This document shows positions 1-7,222 of a stretch of DNA of 14,871 bases, piece after piece. Every line of letters begins with the position of its first letter. Within the stretch, counting starts at the first letter, position 1. Under the pieces are notes generated by a model. It saw nothing but the letters and a program-made list of their open reading frames with translations. It did not search any database and was not told the origin of the DNA. Origin of the DNA: Natrinema soli (GTDB lineage Archaea; Halobacteriota; Halobacteria; Halobacteriales; Natrialbaceae); contig NZ_JAQIVI010000211.1 of NCBI RefSeq assembly GCF_028618695.1, forward strand, positions 1 to 14,871. Reading direction: 5' to 3'. The translations under genes were made by a program, and so were the position numbers.

Positions 1-741
1 TGGTCGGTCGCGAGCGACGCGGAGGGAGGGAAGGCGAGCGGGGCGTGCCGTCTCGTTCACACCAGTTGAGGGATAGATACAGCATCCCCACCTTCAGCTC
101 AGCCTGGTGGGCTTCGAAAGGGCGAGGACGTCTCGGCCGTCTCCCGCCGACGTAAGCACCGCAACGACCGAGCACAGCGAGGGAGTGAGGCGCGCAGCGA
201 GGCGTGGGATGCCGAGCGGCCGAGGGCTTTCGGCGGGAGTGTACTCCTCTCCCCTCTCTTCTCGAGCCATCTCCTCGACGACATCGTCTCCCTCATAACC
301 ATTGTTCTGACTCCACCCCTCCGTCACGATCTTCTCCCCTCTTCTCCTCGAGCGTCACCTTCACGTCAACCCACTCTGCCCTACGCGATCCGAGCAATTC
401 ACACGTCTATCCCCACTCCTGCAACATCATCTTCGTCTCTCCCCCAACGTACCAATGTACTACCCTGCTAGGGTGTTATAGAACAAGTCGCATGACGTTC
501 TTTTCACCGAATCTGGAGCGAACTATCCGTTCACTACACTTGCGAACTGAGCAACAGAGGTCAACCGAGTCGTATACAGCAAAATCCGGGAACGTATTCG
601 GTACAGATCCCTGCTCAACAACACGTACACGTGCAGAACGCTCTGATCCGGTAGCATCGTATGAGCCATCGGCAAACGCGTTTCTATTATCCAGATGACG
701 AATGAGTTGCTGATCCTCCGTTAATCATCCATCAAAACACC
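1..741. other. Intergenic region without a supported gene
   Basis: No reading frame here has the acidic, GC-ending codon character of the genes further along; the longest open frames encode Ser/Arg/Pro-rich text and look like chance. Visible structure: GAGCG/GCGAG-rich blocks near 10-48 and 165-200, a 10-base inverted repeat (ctcccgccga at 141-150 and tcggcgggag at 230-239), a pyrimidine-rich stretch from about 240 to 450, and a small hairpin, accct/agggt, at 462-474. The sugar dehydrogenase homology starts abruptly around 745-775, so the 5' end of that gene, including any signal peptide, has been lost or decayed in this region. Confidence 0.6.
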
Positions 742-2398
742 GTGCACAGCCATCGCCTTCCCCGACGCGACGATCACCCGACCGGGCTCGAGACCGTCGC
801 GGAGGAACTGACGGCACCGGTCGACTTCCATGTCGCCGACGAGGAGACCGACCGACGGTTCGTCGTCGACCAGACCGGCCAGATCTACGTCCACGGAGAG
901 GACGGCCTCGAGGACGAACCGTTCCTCAACATCTCGGACCGGATGGTCGACCTGATGGAGGAATTCGACTAGCGCGGCCTGCTGGGACTCGCGTTCCACC
1001 CCGACTTCGACGAGAACGGCAGGTTATTCGTGCGCTACAGCGCACCCCCGCGGGAAGAGACGCCCGAGGAGTGGGACCACACCTTCGTCCTCTCGGAGTT
1101 CGAGACCGAGGGCAACGACAACGAGTCGGCCAATCCCGACTCTGAGCAGGTGCTCCTGGAGATCGACGAGCCGCAGCTCAACCACAACTCCGGCATGGTC
1201 GCGTTCGGTCCGGACGGCTACCTCTACGTCACCACGGGTGACGGCGGCGGTGCGAATGACAACGATGAGGGCCACATCGAGGACTGGTACGACGAGAATG
1301 GGGGCGGCAACGGTCAGGATACGACTGAGAACCTCCTCGGTGCCGTTCTTCGGATCGATATCGACGAAGGAACCGGCAAGGGGGAGGACGACGAGACCGA
1401 GGGCGACGACGCCGGCGACGAGACCGCCGACCGGGCGTACGGTATTCCCGAAGTCAATCCCTTCGCTGAGGAAGGGGAGTTCGATTCCGACGAGGGACTT
1501 CCGGAGCAGTATGCCTGGGGGCTGCGCAACCCCTGGGGGAGCATGGAGTTCCACGGCGATCGGATGCTGCTGGTCGATGTCGGACAGAACCTGTTCGAGG
1601 AAGTCAACGCGATCGAGAAGGGCGGCAACTACGGCTGGAACGTCAAGGAAGGCACTCACTGTTTCAACACCGAATCGCCCGAGGAGGTGCTCGAGGACGA
1701 GGACTGCCCCGACGAGACGCCCGACGACGTTCGCGGCGGCGAGGAACTGATCGACCCGGTCATCGAGTACCCACAGGAGTACGAGGGCGAACCCATCGGT
1801 GCCTCGATCATCGGCGGCCACGTCTACGACAGCGATGCCGTCTCGGGCCTCGAGGAAACGTACGTCTTCGGCGACTGGACCGGCCCACTGTTCCTCGCAC
1901 GGCCGCCCGAAGGGTGGCTCGAGGACGGTGGAATGGACGACGAAAGCGATGGGGACGACGTTGGAACCGATAACGAGACCGCCGACACGAACGGGAACGA
2001 AACCGACGCCGGCGGCGACGGAGATATGGACTCCAGCGGCGACGGCGAGGACGACCTCTGGCCGATGGAGCGGTAGGTCGTCGAGGCGGACGATCTCGCC
2101 GCGGAAGGCGCGCTTGATTGGAACATCCTCGCGTTCGGCCAGGATTCCGACGGCGAGGTCTACGTACTTACTACCGAGAATACCGGCCCCACCGGCGAAA
2201 CCGGCCGGTTCATCGGATCGTCGAGGCGGATGGCGACGGTAGTGACGGTGATGCCGGTTCCGAGGGAGAGGATGAAGAAGCCGAGGAAGCAGAGGAAGAG
2301 GGGACCGGTAATGAGACCGATGACGACTTAGGCGGCAACGAGACCGACGGCGAATAGACGGTAACGAAACCGATGACGGGGACGATGCGTTCCTGTAG
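742..2398 (+). pseudogene. Broken PQQ-dependent glucose/sorbosone-type sugar dehydrogenase
   Basis: The family (GSDH, six-bladed propeller) oxidises sugars outside the membrane using PQQ. Family marks seen in frame are GLLGLAFHPDF right after the first stop, the NHNSG motif with the probable catalytic-base His codon at 1183-1185, AWGLRNPWG at 1513-1539, GNYGWN at 1624-1641, and IIGGHVYDS and YVFGDWTG near the end of the propeller. Damage: TAG at 970-972 where homologues usually read D-E-R-G (a GAG to TAG change fits), TAG at 2074-2076 with coding-like sequence resuming at once, a frameshift near 2203-2211 (VHRIVEADG continues in another frame), and a second in the acidic tail near 2340-2357, with the final stop at 2396-2398. 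No Tat or Sec signal precedes the propeller, so the N-terminus is also missing or degraded. The body from 973 to 2073 is otherwise clean, so inactivation looks recent. It converges on the minus-strand quinoprotein cluster, which may once have shared its electron acceptor. Confidence 0.85.
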
Positions 2399-2578
2399 GC
2401 TGGGTCACGGATCCGGGTTTAGCACCCGCCCTCCTCGAGGTTCTTTCTTCGCGAAAACGGAACCGCCAAAGAGCGATCTGTCGCGCTGCCAGACAGCGAA
2501 GAGACGGTGACGATCGGGTTAATCCGCTCGCGGACTCCAGTGAGCAGTCTGCCGGCGGCGGTTCGATCGCTGTTCGAT

Positions 2579-2611
2579 AACCGAACCCCCCAAGCGCTCG
2601 GGGGATCGGTT
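2579..2611 (-). terminator. Hairpin at the 3' end of the propeller gene
   Basis: The arms aaccgaaccccc (2579-2590) and gggggatcggtt (2600-2611) pair at 11 of 12 positions around a 9-base loop. The structure overlaps the TAA stop (2610-2612) of the minus-strand propeller gene and lies between two convergent genes, as expected for a terminator or 3'-end-stabilising stem. No T-run follows on the minus strand, so a classic archaeal T-rich terminator is not evident. Confidence 0.4.
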
Positions 2612-4145
2612 ACGGCGACCACCGGAGAATCGCCGACTCCTCCGGCTGTTCGGGAGCGAAGTTACAGATGAACAGGTCGTTACACTGGCCGGGGACCGTT
2701 CCGAACGCCACGTCCGAGCAGAAGACGAGACCGTCGTCGGCCGTCGCAACCGGCTCGGATTCCCCGTCGTCGGAGACTCGGATCACCGAGCTCTGGAGGA
2801 TGGCGGCGACGTAGAGGTCGCCGTCGAGGGGGTGGTATGCGAGTCCGTCCGCGCCGTGCACCTCCGGCCCCTCCACGAACGTCTCGCCCTCTCCCGCGCT
2901 TCCGTCGTCTTCGACGGGAACGCGCAGGATCCGGCCGGCCGCCTCGCCGTCGATCTCATCGTCGGTGACCGCGAGGAACACGTCGTCGTCCGGCGTGATG
3001 GTGAGCCCGTTGACGCCGAACATCTCGGTGGAGAGGCGGTCGTCCTCGAACCAGACCGACGCCGCGTTCTCGGGATCGTCCGCGTCGAGCGGGACCTCGT
3101 AGACCACTCCGCCGAAGGATTCCGTGACCAGGAACCGATCGCGCACCCGATCGTACGCGATCCCGTTCGGAACGACCTCGTCCTCGATGCCGAGGATGGC
3201 GAACAGTTCCGCGTCGGCGGTCTCGTCCAGTTCGTCGTCGTCGGTCTCCGCATCCTCCGCGTCGTCGTCCACCTCCGCTTCCTCGTCTTCCTCGGCTTCG
3301 TCGTCTTCCGCTTCGTCTCCGTTCGCCGCCTCGTCGTCCGTCTCGCGCGCCGGCTCGCCGGCCTCGTCGAGCACCCACCAGACGTCGCCGATGCCCTGTC
3401 CGTTCGCGTCGCCGGCTTCCTCGTCCTGGGCGAAGTAGTAAAGGGGCCAGCCGTTCGCGGCAACCTGCGTCTCCCCGTCCTCGCGCTCGAATGTCGTCAG
3501 TTCGGCCGAAATGTCGTCGCCGGCGGCCGGCTCCTCCTCGGTGGTCAGCGGCGGCCAGTTCTCCTCGCAGTCGTCGTAACACGCGCTCTCCTCTGCGTCC
3601 TGTTCGTCCTCGTCGAACATGTAGAGGGTCATTCCCTCCGAGTCGACGAGGATCTCGCCGAACTCGTCGTGGGAACTCGTCGCGACGGTAGCGTCAGCTT
3701 CGTCCTCGCCGTCGGTCTCGCCCCCGTCGTCGGATTCCGCTCCCGCCGCGTCACGGGGTACTCGCCAGACGCCCGTTTCCTCTCCGGATTGCACCGCGGC
3801 GTAGGCCGTCCCGTCGGGGACGACCTCGACGCCCAGCGTATCGCCGGGAAGCTCGCCGACCAGTTCGGCGTTGTCGAGGGACAGTCCCGTCTCCTGGGTC
3901 TGCGTCGCAGTGATCCGGCGGACCTCGCCGGCGGTGATGCTGAAGTACACCGAGCCGTCGGGGTCCACCGCGAGGTTCTCGGCTGTCGGCTCGCCCGAGA
4001 TGTCGACGATAGTCTTGATGTCGGTCGAGAGGGCATCCCCCTGGGCCGCGACCGCCGTACCCGCCCCGACCACGACGCCCGTGGCCGCGGCTGCTTTCAT
4101 GAACGTCCGCCTGAGCGTACCGTTCCGGTCTTTTTGATCTATCAT
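2610..4145 (-). CDS. Tat-exported SMP-30-like beta-propeller with an inserted COG4315 (YxFxxD) domain
   Basis: The protein has 511 residues. Residues 10-34 form a Tat signal (R12-R13-T-F-M-K17, then an Ala/Gly/Val-rich stretch); there is no lipobox Cys, so it is probably released or held by partners. Residues about 40-130 and 312-511 carry propeller-like strands (NLAVDPDGSVYFS, NGIAYDRVRDRFLVTES, NGLTITPDDDVFLAV, GLAYHPLDGDLYVA) as in SMP-30/gluconolactonase-like sugar-lactone proteins. Between them, residues about 155-262 are a Lipoprotein_15/COG4315 unit: two Yx(FWY)xxD motifs (Y175-D180, Y236-D241), a C189-x3-C193 pair, ENWPPL, and the NGWPLYYF and GDVWWVL segments. Acidic linkers (about 137-152, 266-312) frame it. 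The gene lies 141 bases after the cupredoxin gene on the same strand; no good ribosome binding site is visible. The family's molecular role is unknown; a redox or lactone-handling role beside the quinoprotein is my inference. Confidence 0.85.
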   Translation of the reverse strand: MIDQKDRNGTLRRTFMKAAAATGVVVGAGTAVAAQGDALSTDIKTIVDISGEPTAENLAVDPDGSVYFSITAGEVRRITATQTQETGLSLDNAELVGELPGDTLGVEVVPDGTAYAAVQSGEETGVWRVPRDAAGAESDDGGETDGEDEADATVATSSHDEFGEILVDSEGMTLYMFDEDEQDAEESACYDDCEENWPPLTTEEEPAAGDDISAELTTFEREDGETQVAANGWPLYYFAQDEEAGDANGQGIGDVWWVLDEAGEPARETDDEAANGDEAEDDEAEEDEEAEVDDDAEDAETDDDELDETADAELFAILGIEDEVVPNGIAYDRVRDRFLVTESFGGVVYEVPLDADDPENAASVWFEDDRLSTEMFGVNGLTITPDDDVFLAVTDDEIDGEAAGRILRVPVEDDGSAGEGETFVEGPEVHGADGLAYHPLDGDLYVAAILQSSVIRVSDDGESEPVATADDGLVFCSDVAFGTVPGQCNDLFICNFAPEQPEESAILRWSP

Positions 4146-4286
4146 TGTTACATTGTGTTCGTTCGTGTCGTGAGTTCGCTCGATTGCTGTGTCAGTAGCG
4201 TTTGATGCGCCTGTCGTGATCCGTTATCCGACGTTTTTGCTGGCCTGGCTGGTTCCATCTGCGTACAAAAGAGATGTTTTATCGCC

Positions 4287-5492
4287 CTATTCCTCGTCCG
4301 ACAGCTCGATTCCTTCTCGAAGCTGATGCAGGTACACGTCGCCCATGACGATGGGCGGCTCCTGGGTGGGGTGGATATCCTCCCCGCCGTTCTCCGCTTC
4401 CTCGCCGTCGTCCGCTCCGTCTTCGCCGTTCTCCGCCGCATCTTCCTCGCCGTTCCCCTCATCGCCCGCTTGCACCTCGCCTGGATCTCCCTCTTCGGCT
4501 TCCTCTTCCGCTTCTTCGTCAGCCGTCCCTTCGTCGTCCCCGCCGTTCTCCGCTTCGTCTCCGTCGTCCACTCCGTCTTCGCCGTTCTCCGCCGCATCTT
4601 CCTCGCTTTCGATCTCGATATCGCCGACCATCGTATCCTCGTGGGGGTTACAGACGTACTGCGCCATCTCGCTGGTGGCCTCAAATTCGAGCGTCTGCGT
4701 CTCGCCCTCTTCGGCCATGACGTCGGTCGAGTAGTCGTCGACGACCTCGTCGCCCTCGTCTCGGATTTCGATATTGTGTCCCGCTCCGTCGGCGTTTTCC
4801 CACGTAATTTGGTAGGTTTCCCCTTCGACGAAGACGAGGGTCGGGTTGGTCTGGCCGCTGATCACGTTGGGTTCGACGCCGGTCCACCCTTCGATCCGTC
4901 CCTCGAGGAGGATCTCGTCGGCCTCTTGGAATCCTTCCGCTGCGGGTCGGGGCTCCGGATACCGTCCGTCCTCTTCGCCGGCGCTCTCGATGAAGGAGAG
5001 CGTCTCGTCGCCGGTGGTATCTTGGTGGGCCCACACCTGATAGAGCCGCTCTCCTTCTAGGGGTTCCTCAAATTCGATCACGATGTCATCGTGAGTGCCC
5101 GCTTCGAGGAACCCGGAGGCGCCTTGAACCTGAACTGCGAGGACCTGCCCCAGATCGGGCATGGTCTCGAGCGGCAATTCGTCGTGAGCGGCCACGGGAT
5201 CCACGAGGGAGACGAAACCACCATCGGGAAGCGTAACCGATTCGACCTCGACGGAGGACCCATCGGTAACCTGGGTGTCGACAACGACCTCGGCGAATTC
5301 CGCCTCCGCGCCGCCGTTGCCTTCCTCTTCGTCGGCTGCCTCGTCCCCATCTTCGTCGGTTTCCCCTTCGTCATCTCCGACAGCTCGCCCGCCCAGCGCG
5401 GCGAGTCCCGCGCCCGCCGCGGTCGATCTGAGGACGGTTCGCCGGAGTACCTTCAATTCCGTGTCGTCGGCTCGTTGATCGTGCATAATCAT
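4287..5492 (-). CDS. Tat-exported DUF7282 plus cupredoxin (halocyanin-like) blue-copper protein
   Basis: The protein has 401 residues. A Tat-type signal (L-R17-R18-T-V-L-R, then an Ala/Gly-rich stretch) is followed by an acidic linker, a DUF7282-like haloarchaeal surface domain (about 66-170; VTLPDGGFVSLVD and FLEAGTHDDIVIEFEEPL are typical), and a cupredoxin domain (about 200-295). Type 1 copper ligands are visible: H239 (GAGHN), then C281-x2-H284-x3-M288. The C-terminal 100 residues are hyperacidic and contain a duplicated 23-residue segment, ending in a less acidic tail (HPTQEPPIVMGDVYLHQL). Start choice: GAGGTG at 5501-5506 is 8 bases before the ATG at 5492; the next ATG (5486) is spaced less well. 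The open frame extends upstream to 5762, but that part overlaps the dehydrogenase gene in another frame and looks noncoding. The gene starts 5 bases after the dehydrogenase stop, so this is the likely one-electron acceptor for the quinoprotein. The stop is TAG. Confidence 0.88.
   Translation of the reverse strand: MIMHDQRADDTELKVLRRTVLRSTAAGAGLAALGGRAVGDDEGETDEDGDEAADEEEGNGGAEAEFAEVVVDTQVTDGSSVEVESVTLPDGGFVSLVDPVAAHDELPLETMPDLGQVLAVQVQGASGFLEAGTHDDIVIEFEEPLEGERLYQVWAHQDTTGDETLSFIESAGEEDGRYPEPRPAAEGFQEADEILLEGRIEGWTGVEPNVISGQTNPTLVFVEGETYQITWENADGAGHNIEIRDEGDEVVDDYSTDVMAEEGETQTLEFEATSEMAQYVCNPHEDTMVGDIEIESEEDAAENGEDGVDDGDEAENGGDDEGTADEEAEEEAEEGDPGEVQAGDEGNGEEDAAENGEDGADDGEEAENGGEDIHPTQEPPIVMGDVYLHQLREGIELSDEE
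4382..4606 (-). repeat. 69-base direct repeat inside the cupredoxin gene
   Basis: Copies at 4382-4450 and 4538-4606 differ at only 3 of 69 positions by eye and lie 156 bases apart, a multiple of three. They encode the acidic motif EEDAAENGEDG(V/A)DDG twice (about residues 297-320 and 349-372), lengthening the linker after the copper domain. The near identity points to a recent in-frame duplication or ongoing recombination. Confidence 0.85.
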
Positions 5493-5497
5493 GATTG

Positions 5498-7219
5498 TCA
5501 CACCTCGACTGAGTACGCGGTTACGACGCCGGATTGCTGGGTCGAGACGAAGACGAACACCTTCTCCTCGTAGGGATCGTGCCAGGCGACGGGTGACCCG
5601 TCGACCTCGCCGTCCTCGCCGCCGGGCTGGTCGGCCCACAGCCGTTCGCCGGTTTCCGTGTCGTAGGCGAGGAAGTCCCCGCCGCGGGTTCCGGCGAACG
5701 ACACGCCGGACGCGGTCGACAGCGTTCCGCCTCGGGCCACGTCGTCGTGCCAGTCCTGCCACTTGACCTCGCCGCTGACGGGATCAATGCCAGCGACGAC
5801 GCCGTGGAATCCGTTCCATTCCTCGAGGTACTCGGTCGTCTCAAGTTCGGCGATACCAGAGAAGCCCTCACCTGGCGGCTCGTACCACGTGTCTTCCCAG
5901 GTCCACCGCCACGGCTCGTTGTGTCCGGTGACGACCATCGTTCGGCTCTCCTGGTGGTAGGAACTGGGCTGGGGGTTCGTTCCGCCGCCCAACCAAGGCA
6001 TGATCCACGGCATCTTGTTTAGATCCTCCTTTCCCGGGATCGTCCACATGTTGTGGTGCTGGACGTACTCCTCGCTGCGCTGGACCAGCTGGCCGGTCTC
6101 GACGTCGACTGTGTGTACCCAGCCTGACTTGGGCGCCCAGGAGGCGAGTCGCCGCTCCTCGCCGTCGACCTCGGCGGTGTAGACTAACGCGGGGCTGGGC
6201 GAGTCATAGTCCCAGTAGTCGTGCGGCGCGTCCTGGTGGTGCCACCGGTACTCGCCGTCCTCCGTGCTCACCGCGACCTTCCCGCCGGAGTAGGGGTTCC
6301 ATCCTGGTCGGACGGTACCGTACCATGGCGCCGCGTTCGCCGATGGAATAATGACCTGATCGTTCTCGACGTCGACGCATCCGGAGGCCCAGGCGGTGGC
6401 GCCGCCGTGCTTCCAAGAGTCGCCGACCCACTCCTCCTCGGGGCACATGTTGATCCGCCACTGCGGCTCGCCTTCGACCGAGATCGCGTCGAAGAAGCCG
6501 CTGACGCCGTACTCACCGCCGAAACTTCCCTTCATGATCTTCCCGTCGTAGATCAGCGGCGGGAACGACGAGGTGGTCCCGCGCGAGCGCTCCCACATGA
6601 GTTCCTCGTGCATGAGGTCGTCGGCGGGTTCGTTCCGGTACGCGGCGGCGCCGTTGTAGTACCACACGTCCTCGCCCGTGTACCGATCTACGGCCATCAC
6701 GCCGAGATCGAGGGTGCTCTTTATCACCCAGTCGCAGAACACCGCCACGCCGCGCTCGGCGGGTGCGGTGTCGGGACTCGCCCCGACGGTCGGCTCATAG
6801 ATGTGCGACCAGAGGTTCTCGCCGGTTCGTGCGTTCAGGGCGTGGAGTTCGTCAGGCCCGAACGTGAGGTACATGATCGGGGGATCGCCCTGGACGATTA
6901 TCGGCGAGTTCTGGTACGCTGTCCTCGGCGGGTCCCCATGCTCGAACTCCCACTCAACCTCGAGGTCCCCGACGTTCTCCGGATTCAACTCGTCACCTGG
7001 ATACCGGCGTTGGCTGTCATAGGCGCCGCCCATGATCAGCCAGTTATCGGTTCGCTCGCCCGTCTCGTGGAGGTGTTCCTCCGTGATCTCCCCTTCCGTG
7101 ATCTGATCGGTGTCAAACTGTTCGATATTCGACTCGCCGGGTTTCTCTTGGTACGGGCCCTCTCGGATTACCTCAACGTCCTCCAAGTGATCCATTCCGT
7201 TTTGTATCATTCGGTTCAT
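5498..7219 (-). CDS. PQQ-dependent (quinoprotein) alcohol dehydrogenase, lanthanide-type active site
   Basis: The 573-residue protein is an eight-bladed PQQ propeller of the methanol/ethanol dehydrogenase family, oxidising an alcohol or polyol to the aldehyde. Repeats of the A-x-D-x-x-TG-x-x-x-W docking type occur throughout (LNARTGENLW, VDRYTGEDVW, IDPVSGEVKW, YDTETGERLW). Expected active-site residues are in place: E236 (GGEYG), W277 (ATAW, stacks on PQQ), N295 (ANAAPW), catalytic D337, and D339 in PHDYWDYD. The extra Asp two residues after the catalytic Asp is the mark of lanthanide-dependent (XoxF/ExaF/PedH-like) enzymes; calcium enzymes have Ala, Ser or Thr there. Differences: the adjacent-Cys disulfide ring before the ERGVAV segment is absent, and Gln103 appears where Glu is usual in the PQQ pocket (tentative alignment). 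No Tat or Sec signal is visible at the N-terminus. GGAGGTG sits 6 bases before the start. No cytochrome c domain is fused; the cupredoxin gene follows directly. The substrate cannot be told. Confidence 0.9.
   Translation of the reverse strand: MNRMIQNGMDHLEDVEVIREGPYQEKPGESNIEQFDTDQITEGEITEEHLHETGERTDNWLIMGGAYDSQRRYPGDELNPENVGDLEVEWEFEHGDPPRTAYQNSPIIVQGDPPIMYLTFGPDELHALNARTGENLWSHIYEPTVGASPDTAPAERGVAVFCDWVIKSTLDLGVMAVDRYTGEDVWYYNGAAAYRNEPADDLMHEELMWERSRGTTSSFPPLIYDGKIMKGSFGGEYGVSGFFDAISVEGEPQWRINMCPEEEWVGDSWKHGGATAWASGCVDVENDQVIIPSANAAPWYGTVRPGWNPYSGGKVAVSTEDGEYRWHHQDAPHDYWDYDSPSPALVYTAEVDGEERRLASWAPKSGWVHTVDVETGQLVQRSEEYVQHHNMWTIPGKEDLNKMPWIMPWLGGGTNPQPSSYHQESRTMVVTGHNEPWRWTWEDTWYEPPGEGFSGIAELETTEYLEEWNGFHGVVAGIDPVSGEVKWQDWHDDVARGGTLSTASGVSFAGTRGGDFLAYDTETGERLWADQPGGEDGEVDGSPVAWHDPYEEKVFVFVSTQQSGVVTAYSVEV
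5501..5506 (-). promoter_or_regulatory. Ribosome binding site of the cupredoxin gene
   Basis: On the minus strand GAGGTG immediately precedes the TGA stop of the dehydrogenase and lies 8 bases before the cupredoxin ATG. It decides the start at 5492 and also encodes the last two residues (Glu-Val) of the dehydrogenase. Confidence 0.7.
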
Positions 7220-7222
7220 TGT

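Noticed and set aside
204..698. 164-codon plus-strand frame
   Set aside because: Ser/Arg/Thr-rich text without domain or acidic bias; it starts in the GAGCG-rich block and crosses the pyrimidine-rich stretch.
742..2076. In-frame TAG codons as pyrrolysine or readthrough sites in the sugar dehydrogenase
   Set aside because: TAG ends other intact genes in the window (4287-5492, 8562-9119), and the gene also has frameshifts and a lost N-terminus, so decay explains it better.
2832..4205. 457-codon plus-strand open frame
   Set aside because: It is the complement of the propeller gene; GC-rich acidic genes give long antisense frames. The minus-strand protein has recognisable domains and the plus one does not.
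5493..5762. 90-residue N-terminal extension of the cupredoxin protein
   Set aside because: It overlaps the dehydrogenase gene in another frame, is Arg-rich, and would place the Tat signal in the interior; the ATG at 5492 has a well-placed ribosome binding site.
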